From DATFWC01 sp963777755 (lineage in GTDB: Bacteria; Pseudomonadota; Alphaproteobacteria; Rhizobiales; Xanthobacteraceae): a DNA stretch of 64,000 nucleotides. The notes under the pieces are model-generated. The model was not told where the DNA came from. It made no database searches and saw nothing but the letters and a program-made list of their open reading frames with translations. Positions 1-8,500 of this stretch are shown here, one piece after another. Position numbers and translations under genes: made by a program. Where the stretch lies: positions 372,001 through 436,000 of the forward strand of contig CAVZSC010000039.1 in assembly GCA_963777755.1 (NCBI GenBank). The letters are read 5' to 3'. Numbering within the stretch: position 1 is the stretch's first letter; the number at the start of each line of letters is the position of its first letter.

Positions 1-622
1 GAGGAAGGCATCAGCAAGGTCGCCGCGACGCCGCAACTCCAAAACCTTCAGGCGGATTTGCAACGATTGGGCCGCACTCTCCGTCAACGCCACCTGTGAC
101 GCGCCGGTCGTGGGGTCCCAAAGGGAGGCCACGCGCGACAGCTCCGGAATGACATCTCGCAGGACCTCCAGTCGCTTCGCGCTCAATTCCGGAGACAAGA
201 TTGTCAGGCCGGTTGTGGTGCCACCCGGCCGCGACAGAGAGGTGACGAGCCCGGCGCCAAGAATGTCATCACTAAATGCAACGATTGGAATCGTGCCAGT
301 CGCTCGCTGGGCTGCGCGGGGCGCCAGATCGCCAGATGCTTGAATGACATCGACCTTCAGGCGGACCAGCTCGGCAGCGAGCTCGGGAAGGTGCTCCAGC
401 CCTCCCTGAGCATAGCGAAGCTCAATTTCAACATCGCGGCCTTCAACTAGGCCCGAGTTCGCGCAATCCCTGCCGAAACGCTTCCATGCGAGGCGAGGCG
501 GGCGGAGAAGCGCCGGGCCACAGGACACCGATCCTGGGTATGTGGCCGGCCTGCTGTGAGCGCGCCGCGCTAGGCCACGCCACCGCGCCGCCTATTAGCG
601 CAATGAATTCACGGCGTCTCAT
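1..622 (-). pseudogene. PF04392-type ABC substrate-binding protein, frameshifted and cut by the window edge
   Basis: Fifth member of the tandem array. The ATG at 622 overlaps the TGA of the upstream gene (ATGA). The start reads as the family signal peptide (RRREFIALIGGAVAWP, then an Ala-rich stretch ending in QQ). After about 58 residues the frame stops near 450, and the family sequence resumes in another frame (VEGRDVEIELRYAQGG, later LSRPGGTTTGL) and continues off the window. A single-base indel at about 445-455 explains this. It may be a young pseudogene or a sequence error. Role if functional: periplasmic ligand binding for an unidentified transporter or sensor. Confidence 0.75.
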
Positions 623-1596
623 TCGATCACCTCGTCGGCGCGGGCGAGCAGGATCGGCGGCACGTCAAGGCCGAGCATGTTTGCGGTTTTGAGGTTGATT
701 ACGAACTCAAACTTGGTCGGCTGCTCGATGGGCAGATCGGCCGGCCTAGCGCCCTTGAAAATCCGGTCGACGTAAATGGCGGCGCGACGGAATAAATCAT
801 GGAGGTCGGGTCCGTAAGACATGAGGGCGCCTGCCTCGGGAAACCGCTTCAATTCGTGGATGGTTGGTAGCTGGGCCGTCGATGCCAGCTGCAAAAGCGT
901 CGTTCGATGGGAAAAGAAGATGGGGTCCTCAACGACGTACAGCGCCTGGGCCTGCACTCGGCTGACATCCGAGAAGGCTGGACCAAATTGATCGGGAGTT
1001 CGCACCGCCACAGAGCTCAGTTCCATCGACAAGGAAGGCGCAATCAGCTTGAGGTCTTCGAGCACCTGGGCGTGGAACGGGTGGTCTGGGTTCCAGAGGA
1101 CTGCGGCTCGGTTAAGTCGGGGAACAACCTCCTTGAGCAGTTGTAGCCGTTTGGAGTTGAGCTCTGTCGTCATCATCGACAGCCCGGTGACGTTTGCGCC
1201 AGGACGAGCAAGGCTATTGACTAGGCCTGATCCGACCGGATCGACGACGAGGGCCATGACGATAGGGATAGTGGACGTAGAGGCCTTGGCCACCTGGGTG
1301 GCTACAGTGCTGTCCAGGACGATGACATCAACTCTGCGCTGGATCAGGTCCGCGACCAACTCCGGTACCCGATCATAATCGCCTTGGGCTGATCGCCATT
1401 CGATCACCACATCCCGTCCCTCGGAGTATCCAGCGTCTCGTAACCCCTGCCGGAAATGCAGCGCCTGCTTGCTTTCAGGTGACAATCCTACAAGCAGGAC
1501 CCCAATACGCCGCGGCGCTGTCGGCTGCTGCGCCCGCGCCACAAGCGGCCACGCCGCCGCGCCGCCTGTTAGCGCAATGAATTCACGGCGTTTCAT
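619..1596 (-). CDS. PF04392-type ABC transporter substrate-binding protein
   Basis: A 325-residue exported protein. The N-terminus MKRREFIALTGGAAAWPLVA with a following AQQ cleavage region is a twin-arginine-like signal peptide typical of this family. The core shows the family marks: GLRDAGYSEGRDVVIEWR, DPVGSGLVNSLARPGANVTG, and the C-terminal signature LGLDVPPILLARADEVIE. Length is usual for the family (about 320-330). The start overlaps the stop of the upstream gene by 4 bp and its own stop overlaps the next start, so translation is probably coupled. No permease or ATPase gene lies nearby, so the ligand and partner are unknown. Confidence 0.9.
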   Translation of the reverse strand: MKRREFIALTGGAAAWPLVARAQQPTAPRRIGVLLVGLSPESKQALHFRQGLRDAGYSEGRDVVIEWRSAQGDYDRVPELVADLIQRRVDVIVLDSTVATQVAKASTSTIPIVMALVVDPVGSGLVNSLARPGANVTGLSMMTTELNSKRLQLLKEVVPRLNRAAVLWNPDHPFHAQVLEDLKLIAPSLSMELSSVAVRTPDQFGPAFSDVSRVQAQALYVVEDPIFFSHRTTLLQLASTAQLPTIHELKRFPEAGALMSYGPDLHDLFRRAAIYVDRIFKGARPADLPIEQPTKFEFVINLKTANMLGLDVPPILLARADEVIE

Positions 1597-2576
1597 TCGA
1601 TGACCTCGTCGGCGCGGGCGAGCAGGGTCGGCGGGATTTCGAGGCCGAGCGTCTTGGCGGTCTTCAGGTTGATCGCCAGCTCGTACTTGGTCGGCGCCTG
1701 CACCGGCAGGTCGGCCGGTTTCTCGCCCTTGAGGATGCGATCGACGTAAGCCGCCGTACGTCGGTAGCCCTCGGTCAGGTTGGGCCCATACGACATCAGG
1801 CCGCCGGCCTCGACGAAGAAGCGATAGGGGTAGACGACCGGTATCCGGTGTTGCGCGGCGAGCGCGACGATCCGATCGCGGTGGATCGTTGCGAACGTGC
1901 CCACCACCACAATGATGCCGTCAGTTGGCTCCCGCGCGAATTCCGACAATGTCCCTTCGGGATCGCCCAGGCTCAGATCGATCGGGCGGAGCTCGACGCC
2001 CAACGGCGCCGCGGCGGCGCCGATCACCGCCCACTGGGCGACGCCCACCTGACCGATCGCCTCCCGGGCGACACCGACACGAGCAGCTTGCGGCGCAACC
2101 TCCTTGAGCAGCTCGAACCATTTGGCGGCCAGGCTGAACTCGAACTGTGTGAAGCCCGTGATGTTGCCGCGCGGCCGCGCCATGCTCTTGATGAAGCCGG
2201 AGCCGACCGGATCCACGCCCTGGGCCATCACGATCGGCAAAGTGCGGGTCAATTGCTGCAAGGTGGCCGTGGTCGGGCCGACGCCGGCGACCAGCACGTC
2301 GCAACCGAGAGTGACCAGTTGCGCGGCATCTGCTCGCAGGCGCGCGATGTCGCCGCTGCTCCAGCGCGTATCGATCCGGAGGTTGCGCCCGACGCTCCAG
2401 CCCGCTTCCTGCAGCCCCTGTGCGAGTGCCGCGATGCGGGCTTGGGATTCAGGCTCGTCCGGGGTCGTGAACATCAGGACACCGACGCGCCGCATGCGCT
2501 CGCCCTGCTGCGCGCGCGCCGCCAGCGGCCACGCCGCCGCGCCGCCGAGTAACCCGATGAACTCCCGGCGTCTCAT
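1593..2576 (-). CDS. PF04392-type ABC transporter substrate-binding protein
   Basis: About 327 residues. An upstream in-frame extension exists to 2672, but the ATG at 2576 (MRRREFIGLLGG) is preferred because it begins the family signal peptide and the DNA before it is a conserved promoter-like region. Family blocks are visible: DPVGSGFIKSMARPRGNITG in the middle and LGLEIPPTLLARADEVIE at the end. First gene of the downstream transcription group (this gene, then 619-1596, then the broken copy). Periplasmic; ligand unknown. Confidence 0.9.
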   Translation of the reverse strand: MRRREFIGLLGGAAAWPLAARAQQGERMRRVGVLMFTTPDEPESQARIAALAQGLQEAGWSVGRNLRIDTRWSSGDIARLRADAAQLVTLGCDVLVAGVGPTTATLQQLTRTLPIVMAQGVDPVGSGFIKSMARPRGNITGFTQFEFSLAAKWFELLKEVAPQAARVGVAREAIGQVGVAQWAVIGAAAAPLGVELRPIDLSLGDPEGTLSEFAREPTDGIIVVVGTFATIHRDRIVALAAQHRIPVVYPYRFFVEAGGLMSYGPNLTEGYRRTAAYVDRILKGEKPADLPVQAPTKYELAINLKTAKTLGLEIPPTLLARADEVIE

Positions 2577-2596
2577 GCTGTGCCCCTGGACGACCG

Positions 2597-2679
2597 AGCC
2601 TAGCGCACGGCCTCGCGCATCGCGAGTCTGCCCCGAGACGGCCGACACGTCCTTGGGCCAGACCTGAATCATTCTGAAG
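2597..2679 (-). promoter_or_regulatory. Conserved upstream region of a substrate-binding gene group
   Basis: On the minus strand this reads two TTCAG half-sites (TTCAGAATGATTCAGG), then CCCAAGGACGTG, then GCGCTAGGCT at 2604-2597. The last base of CCCAAGG and the first of GCTAGGCT are separated by 46 bp. The same order and spacing occur at 4724-4806 and 17450-17534. TAGGCT could be a -10-like element and the TTCAG repeats an activator site; that part is inference. Confidence 0.6.
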
Positions 2680-2689
2680 GGCTGCGGGG

Positions 2690-3685
2690 CTACTCGATTA
2701 CCTCGTCGGCGCGGGCGAGCAGGGTCGGTGGGATTTCCAGGCCGAGCGTCCGAGCGGTCTGATGATTGATGACCAGATCGAGCTTGACCGCCTGCACGAC
2801 CGGCAGGTCCGCGGGCTTCGCGCCCTTGAGGATGCGGCCGACATAGACGCCGGCCTGGCGCGTCGCGTCCGCCACGTTCGCCCCGTAGCTGATCAGCCCG
2901 CCGACCTCGGTGAATTGACGGGAGCCGTGGATCGCCGGGATGCCGTGGCGCGTCTCCAGATGGACCAGCTGGACGCGCCGGCTGGTCAGGAACGACCCGC
3001 TGCTGACGAACAGGGCGTCGGGGCGCTGGCGCGCCAGCGCCGCGAAGGCGGCGTCGATCTCCCGGCTCGTGCTGGCGTGCAGCACCTGGATCTGCAGACC
3101 CATGGCGCGGGCGGCTGCCTCGACGTCGCGCAGGTTGGCGGCGGCGGCGGTGGGATCGGCGGGATTGATGAGCACGGCTACGCGGGCCGCCGAGGGCACG
3201 AGCTCGCGCAGGATCTCCAGCCGCTTCGCCGCCACTTCGGCCGCGAAGAAATTCACGCCGGTGGCATTGCCGCCGGGCCGCGCCAGGCTGACGACCAGCC
3301 CGAGCCGGACCGGATCCTCGGGGACGGTGAACACGATCGGGACCGTTGATGTGGTCTTGGCGGCGGCAACCGAGGCCGGCGCCCCGGCCGACATCAGCAC
3401 GGTGGCCCCGCGGCGCACCAGGTCGGCCGCGAGCACCGGCAGGCGATCCGGCTGGTTCTCCGCAAAACGGTATTCGACCGCGACGTTTTCGCCCTCGACA
3501 TAGCCCATGTCCTTGATGCCTTGGCGAAACGCACGCAGCAGCTCCCCATAGTCCTCAGGCGTCGACGAGCTCAGATAGCCGATCATCGGCAGCGCCGGCT
3601 GCTGCGCGCGCGCCGCGAGCGGCCATGCCGCCAGCGGCCACGCTGCCGCGCCGCCGAGCATCGTGAGGAACGTGCGCCGTCTCAT
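2690..3685 (-). CDS. PF04392-type ABC transporter substrate-binding protein
   Basis: A 331-residue exported protein. The signal peptide contains a short internal duplication (AAWPLA twice, AAWPLAAWPLAARAQQ). Family blocks: DMGYVEGENVAVEYRFAE, DPVRLGLVVSLARPGGNATG and LGLEIPPTLLARADEVIE. The ATG overlaps the stop of the upstream gene (ATGA), so it is the second gene of the 3682-4659 group. Ligand unknown; no transporter membrane components are visible. Confidence 0.9.
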   Translation of the reverse strand: MRRRTFLTMLGGAAAWPLAAWPLAARAQQPALPMIGYLSSSTPEDYGELLRAFRQGIKDMGYVEGENVAVEYRFAENQPDRLPVLAADLVRRGATVLMSAGAPASVAAAKTTSTVPIVFTVPEDPVRLGLVVSLARPGGNATGVNFFAAEVAAKRLEILRELVPSAARVAVLINPADPTAAAANLRDVEAAARAMGLQIQVLHASTSREIDAAFAALARQRPDALFVSSGSFLTSRRVQLVHLETRHGIPAIHGSRQFTEVGGLISYGANVADATRQAGVYVGRILKGAKPADLPVVQAVKLDLVINHQTARTLGLEIPPTLLARADEVIE

Positions 3686-4659
3686 TCGATCACCTCGTCG
3701 GCGATAGCGAGCAACTTCGGAGAAAGGTCAATGCCAAGTGCTTTCGCAGTCTTGAGATTGAGCACCAACTCGAACTTGGTCGGCTGCTGCACAGGAAGGT
3801 CGGCCGGCTGCGCCCCCTTGAGCACTCTGCCCGTCAGGACGCCGGCCTGTCGAGTGACCTCTGGAATGCTGGCGCCGTAGCTCATAAGACCACCTTCCAA
3901 CGCGAACTGGCGTAGCGGGCCAATCACTGGTACGGCCGCCTGCGACGCAAGGGTCGCCATTCGCTGCATCTGCGAGTAATAGAATGTGTCGACTGCAATG
4001 ATGAGCAGGCTGATCTTGCGCTGCTTGAGCGTAGCGAACGCCTTATCGATCTCGGCTTGATCGGTCGCCATCAGCACTTCCAGCCGGTGTCCAACGGCGC
4101 GAGCGGCGGCTTCGGCATCTTGGCGTTCCGCTTCGTTGAGGGGGTTACTCGGATTGATCAGAAGCGCAATTGCCGCATCGTCGCGCAGAAACTCACGCGC
4201 CAGGTCGAGGCGCTTGGGTGTTACCGAACCAGCGATACTGGTTACGCCGGTCATGTTGCCGCCGGGCCGATCGAGGCTCTCGACAAATCCATCACTGACC
4301 GGATCGCTCCCCATCACGAACACGACCGGAATGGCAGGAACGGATTTGGTTGACATGCTCTTGGCGGCGCGCACTGCGGGAGTGCCCAACGCCGCGATCA
4401 GATCGACCGACAGTCCGACAAGTTCGGCGGCCAAACTCGGCAACCGCTCGTACACGCCCATCGCCCGCCGATATTCGATCAAGACGTTCTGGCCTTCGAT
4501 GAAGCCCGTCTCTCGCAAACCCTGCTGGAAAGCGCCTTCCTCTGCCCCCGATGCACTATGTAGAATTCCGATCCGATGCATCTTTGAGGACTGTGCGCGC
4601 AGGGCTAAAGGCCACGCCGCCGCGCCGCCGAGCAGCGTGATGAACTCGCGCCGTCTCAT
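3682..4659 (-). CDS. PF04392-type ABC transporter substrate-binding protein
   Basis: About 325 residues. The ATG at 4659 is chosen over a longer in-frame start at 4749: it begins the family signal peptide (MRRREFITLLGGAAAWPLAL) and has a good ribosome site (GGGGAGG) just upstream. Family blocks: ETGFIEGQNVLIEYRRA, DPVSDGFVESLDRPGGNMTG and LGIDLSPKLLAIADEVIE. It is more divergent from its neighbours than they are from each other (Lys/Ile-rich, lower GC). First gene of the upstream group. Confidence 0.9.
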   Translation of the reverse strand: MRRREFITLLGGAAAWPLALRAQSSKMHRIGILHSASGAEEGAFQQGLRETGFIEGQNVLIEYRRAMGVYERLPSLAAELVGLSVDLIAALGTPAVRAAKSMSTKSVPAIPVVFVMGSDPVSDGFVESLDRPGGNMTGVTSIAGSVTPKRLDLAREFLRDDAAIALLINPSNPLNEAERQDAEAAARAVGHRLEVLMATDQAEIDKAFATLKQRKISLLIIAVDTFYYSQMQRMATLASQAAVPVIGPLRQFALEGGLMSYGASIPEVTRQAGVLTGRVLKGAQPADLPVQQPTKFELVLNLKTAKALGIDLSPKLLAIADEVIE

Positions 4660-4723
4660 GCTGTGCCTCCCCTGAAGCGCACAGACAGCGTTTGATGGTG
4701 TTGTTCTTTTTCGCTGGCCGACG

Positions 4724-4806
4724 AGCCTACCGCACAACTGGCATGGCAACCAGCATCGTCTAGAGTCCTCGGCACGTCCTTGGGAAAAAGCTGAAATGTT
4801 CTGAAT
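4724..4806 (-). promoter_or_regulatory. Conserved upstream region, second copy
   Basis: Minus-strand order is TTCAGAACATTTCAGC, CCCAAGGACGTG (ccttggg on plus at 4778-4784), 46 bp, then GGTAGGCT at 4731-4724. It lies about 65 bp before the start at 4659. Architecture and spacing match the copy at 2597-2679. Confidence 0.6.
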
Positions 4807-4895
4807 CCGCCAGACCCTGTGAACTTGCTCACACCTGCCGCGCTAGGGCGACGAGTTAGATTACACCATCGAATCACGGGGCAACGGAGGGTCTC

Positions 4896-5132
4896 ATGGG
4901 AACGGGCGCAAATGTTGACCGCCGGACCGGCAAACGTTCGGTCATCGGCTCGGTTCTCGGTTCGCTCCTCTTGGCGGCACTTGTCGCCGTGGCTCTCGAG
5001 CTTGCTGCCATGGCATTTGGGGCACCCAGTTCAGCGCACCAGGCGCTGGCCCGTGGCAGCGAAGGTCTCGTCGCTCTTGAACGACACGTTCAACGGGGCG
5101 GCACTATGCTGGGGTATCAAATCCAATACTGA
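4896..5132 (+). CDS. Small predicted single-pass membrane protein
   Basis: 78 residues starting MGTGANVDRRTGKRS, with one hydrophobic segment at about residues 17-41 (VIGSVLGSLLLAALVAVALE), then a polar tail. A GGAGG ribosome site sits 8 bases before the ATG, and a terminator-like hairpin follows at 5182. I do not recognise a family. It lies divergent from the substrate-binding array. The ribosome site and terminator make it plausible as a real gene. Confidence 0.5.
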   Translation: MGTGANVDRRTGKRSVIGSVLGSLLLAALVAVALELAAMAFGAPSSAHQALARGSEGLVALERHVQRGGTMLGYQIQY

Positions 5133-5181
5133 GTTTTCCAGACGGCGAGTGTCCTCTCCTCCCTTCAACCGCCGTCCACTG

Positions 5182-5205
5182 GGCCGCTGAAAGGCGGCCT
5201 TTTTT
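5182..5205 (+). terminator. Rho-independent terminator
   Basis: GGCCGC at 5182-5187 pairs with GCGGCC at 5194-5199, followed by six T. It closes the small gene ending at 5132. Confidence 0.75.
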
Positions 5206-5385
5206 CGTGCGGACTAGGGCTACTAAGTCAACCCGAGCTCCTGCCGCAGGCTTGGTCCAACCCGCTGGTTAAAGTTCGGCTCCAGGTAGCCTCAGCCCGT
5301 CAATGACCTGATTACCACCGAGCGCGGACCTCCCTGGGCCACGATTGCAGGTCTCAGATGTGCCATTTCCGGAAGCGGCCGGCAC

Positions 5386-5509
5386 TGGGTGATCAGTCTG
5401 ACGATTGCCGGAGCAACCGGCGTCACGCCGCCTGTGGGACGTGCTAGGCTGTCGCTCCAGGGGATCGCTCAAGGACGAGCAGGCGACGGGTTGCACCGAG
5501 GGGGTGATC
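5386..5509 (+). promoter_or_regulatory. Leader of the GAF kinase, conserved with a paralogue
   Basis: Contains GGGTGATCAGT near 5387, GTGCTAGGCT at 5441-5450 and GATCGCTCAAGGACGAGCAG at about 5463-5482. The same blocks in the same order precede the broken kinase that starts at 50666. TAGGCT is also found before the substrate-binding genes. It probably holds the promoter. Confidence 0.5.
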
Positions 5510-8500
5510 TTGTCTCGCAAGGGGGCGGAAAGCGGACCGCCGAGTCGTATTCGTTCGGCGGGAACGAAGGCGAGAACGCGTCCCACCCTGGCTCGGACCT
5601 TGGTCGCCAAGCTAAAAGGGCAGCTCGCAGCGCGTGACCGCGAGCTCGCCGAAGCTCGCAGGGACCTTGCCGAGGCGCTGGAGCAGCAGACCGCGACCTC
5701 GGAGGTTCTCCAGGTCATCAGCAGATCGCCGGGCGAGCTGGAGCCGGTGTTCCAGGCCATGCTGGCGAACGCGACTCGTATTTGCGACGCGAGCTACGGC
5801 GCGATGTGGCTCAGCGAAGGAGATGCCTTCCGCAGTGCGGCGTTTCACGGCGAGCTGCCGGAGGCGTACACGGGCCCGTTTAGAGGTGGGACGGTCTTTC
5901 GCCTCGACCCGGAAGTCCCCCTGGCGCGAGTTGCCCAAGCCCGAAAGCCGCTCCTCATTTCCGATGTTCGCGAGGATCGGAGCTATCTCGCAGGCCATGC
6001 GCTGACGGTGGCGGGAGTCGATGTCGGCGGCATCCGCACGATGCTCATCGTGCCCATGCTCAAGGACGAGGCGTTCGTCGGCGCCATCGCGATCTATCGC
6101 AAGGAAGTCCGGCCGTTCACCGAGAAGCAGGTCGAACTGGTCGGCAATTTTGCCAAGCAGGCGGTCATCGCCATCGAGAACACGCGCCTGCTCAACGAAC
6201 TGCGCCAGCGCACCGACGACCTGAGCGAATCGCTGCAGCAGCAGACCGCCACCGCGCAAGTGCTGCAGGTCATCTCCAGCTCGCCGGGAGAGCTAAAGCC
6301 GGTGTTCCAGGCCATGCTGGAGAACGCGACGCGGCTCTGCGGTGCGAAATTCGGAGAATTGCTGCTGTTCGATGAGGATGCGTTCCGATCTGTGGCCACG
6401 TTTGGTGTGCCCGCGCAATACGCAGAGAAACGGAAACGTGCGCAGGTCGTCCGTCCGCGCCCTGATCTGCCCCTCGGGCGCCTCGCCCGCAGTAGACGAC
6501 TTGTTCACGTAATCGACATCAGAGCTGAGCCGGGCTACGCCGACGGCTATGGTCCGTTCGTTGCGCTCGCCGATGCGGGAGGCGCCCGCACCCTGCTCGT
6601 GGCGCCGATGCTAAAGGACAACGAGCTGATCGGCGCAGTCGCCATCTACCGCCAGGAGGTGCGTCCGTTCACCGAGAGGCAGATCGAGTTAGTGACGAAT
6701 TTCGCCAGCCAGGCCGTCATCGCCATCGAGAACACGCGCCTACTCAATGAGCTGCGCGAGTCGCTCCAGCAGCAGACCGCGACCGCCGACGTGCTGCAGG
6801 TCATTTCAAGTTCGCCAAACGAACTGAGGCCGGTGTTCGAAACCATCCTTGAAAAGGCCGTCACGATCTGCGGCGCCAAGTTTGCGACCTTGTACCTTTG
6901 CGAGGGTGACGGGTTTCGCGCCGCGGCACTGCACAACGCGCCGCCCGAACTGGCCAAGCTGCTGCAGAATGCGCTGGTTCATCCGGGTCCGCACCTGCCG
7001 CTCGGTCGTGTGGCCGCGACCAGGAGAACGGCCCACATTGCCGACATGCTGAACGAGCGATGCTACATCGAGCGCGATCCGTTGGCTGTGATGGGTGTCG
7101 AGCTGGGTGGCTATCGCACCGTTATGGCGGTGCCGATGCTCAGGGACGAGGCGCTGGTCGGCGCGATCGCCATCTACCGCCAGGACATCCGGCTGTTCAG
7201 CGACAAGGAGATCGCGTTGGTCGCGAATTTCGCGAGCCAGGCCGTCATTGCGATCGAGAACGTACGGTTGCTCAATGAGCTGCGCCAACGCACCGACGAT
7301 CTCTCCGAGGCGCTGGAGCAGCAGACAGCGACCTCGGAGGTCCTCCAGATCATTAGCAGTTCGCCCGGCGAACTGGAGCCGGTGTTCCAGGCCATGCTGG
7401 ACAACGCCGCGCGCATCTGCGGTGCAAAGTTCGGGGTGTTGTGGCTCTCTGAGTGCGAGGGTTTTCGGTCGGTTGCAATGCACGGCCTACCGCCAGCCCA
7501 TGTCGAGGAGCGGCAACGTGAACCGGTGATCCGTCCCAACCCCGAAGACCCGCTAAGCCGTCTTTCGCGCACGAAACAGGTCGTGCACATCGCCGACCTG
7601 AGGGAGGAAGAGGCATACATCAAGGGCTATCCACCGCTCAGGGCGGTGGTGGATGACGGCGGCGGCCGCACACTGCTGGTGGTGCCGATGCTCAAGGACA
7701 ACGCTCTTGTCGGCGCCATTGCGATCTACACCCAGGAGGTTCGCCCCTTCACTGATAAGCAGATCGAACTGGTTCAGAACTTCGCCGCCCAGGCGGTCAT
7801 CGCCATCGAGAACACGCGCCTGCTCAACGAACTGCGTAAATCGCTACAGCAGCAGACCGCCACTGCCGATGTGCTCAAGGTCATCAGCCGCTCGACCTTC
7901 GACCTGCAGACGGTATTGGACGCGCTGACCGAATCGGCGGCCCACCTGTGCGAAGCTGATATGGCCGTCATCGCGCGTCAGAAAGGCGAGGCCTACCATT
8001 TGACGACCGCCTACGGCTATCCGTTGGGAGCCGAGGAGCATCTCAAGACCGTTCCGCACAGGGGGCGGGGGAGCATCGTCGGGCGAACGGTTTTGGAAGG
8101 AAAGACCGTTCATGTCCCCGACGTGCTGGCTGACCCGGAGTACACGAACTCCGAAATACAACAAAGGTACAGCTTGCGCACCGTGCTTGGGGTACCGCTG
8201 CTGCGTGAAGGAAAACCGATTGGGGTGATCTCGCTGGCACGGAACAAGGTACAACCGTTCACGGAGAAACAGATCGAGCTGGTCACAACCTTCGCCGACC
8301 AGGCAGTGATCGCGATCGAGAACGTGCGGCTGTTCGACGAGGTGCAGGCGCGCACGCGCGAACTCTCCGAGGCGCTGGAACAGCAGACGGCGACCTCCGA
8401 GGTTCTGAGCGTCATCAGCAGCTCGCCGGGCGAGCTGGAGCCGGTGTTCCAGACCATGCTGGAGAACGCGACGAGCATCTGTGAGGCCAAGTTCGGCATC

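Noticed and set aside
2577..2672. N-terminal extension (IQVWPKDVSAVSG) of the substrate-binding gene at 1593
   Set aside because: The same peptide-like reading appears at 17440-17530 without a gene because the DNA is a conserved promoter region; the signal peptide starts at 2576.
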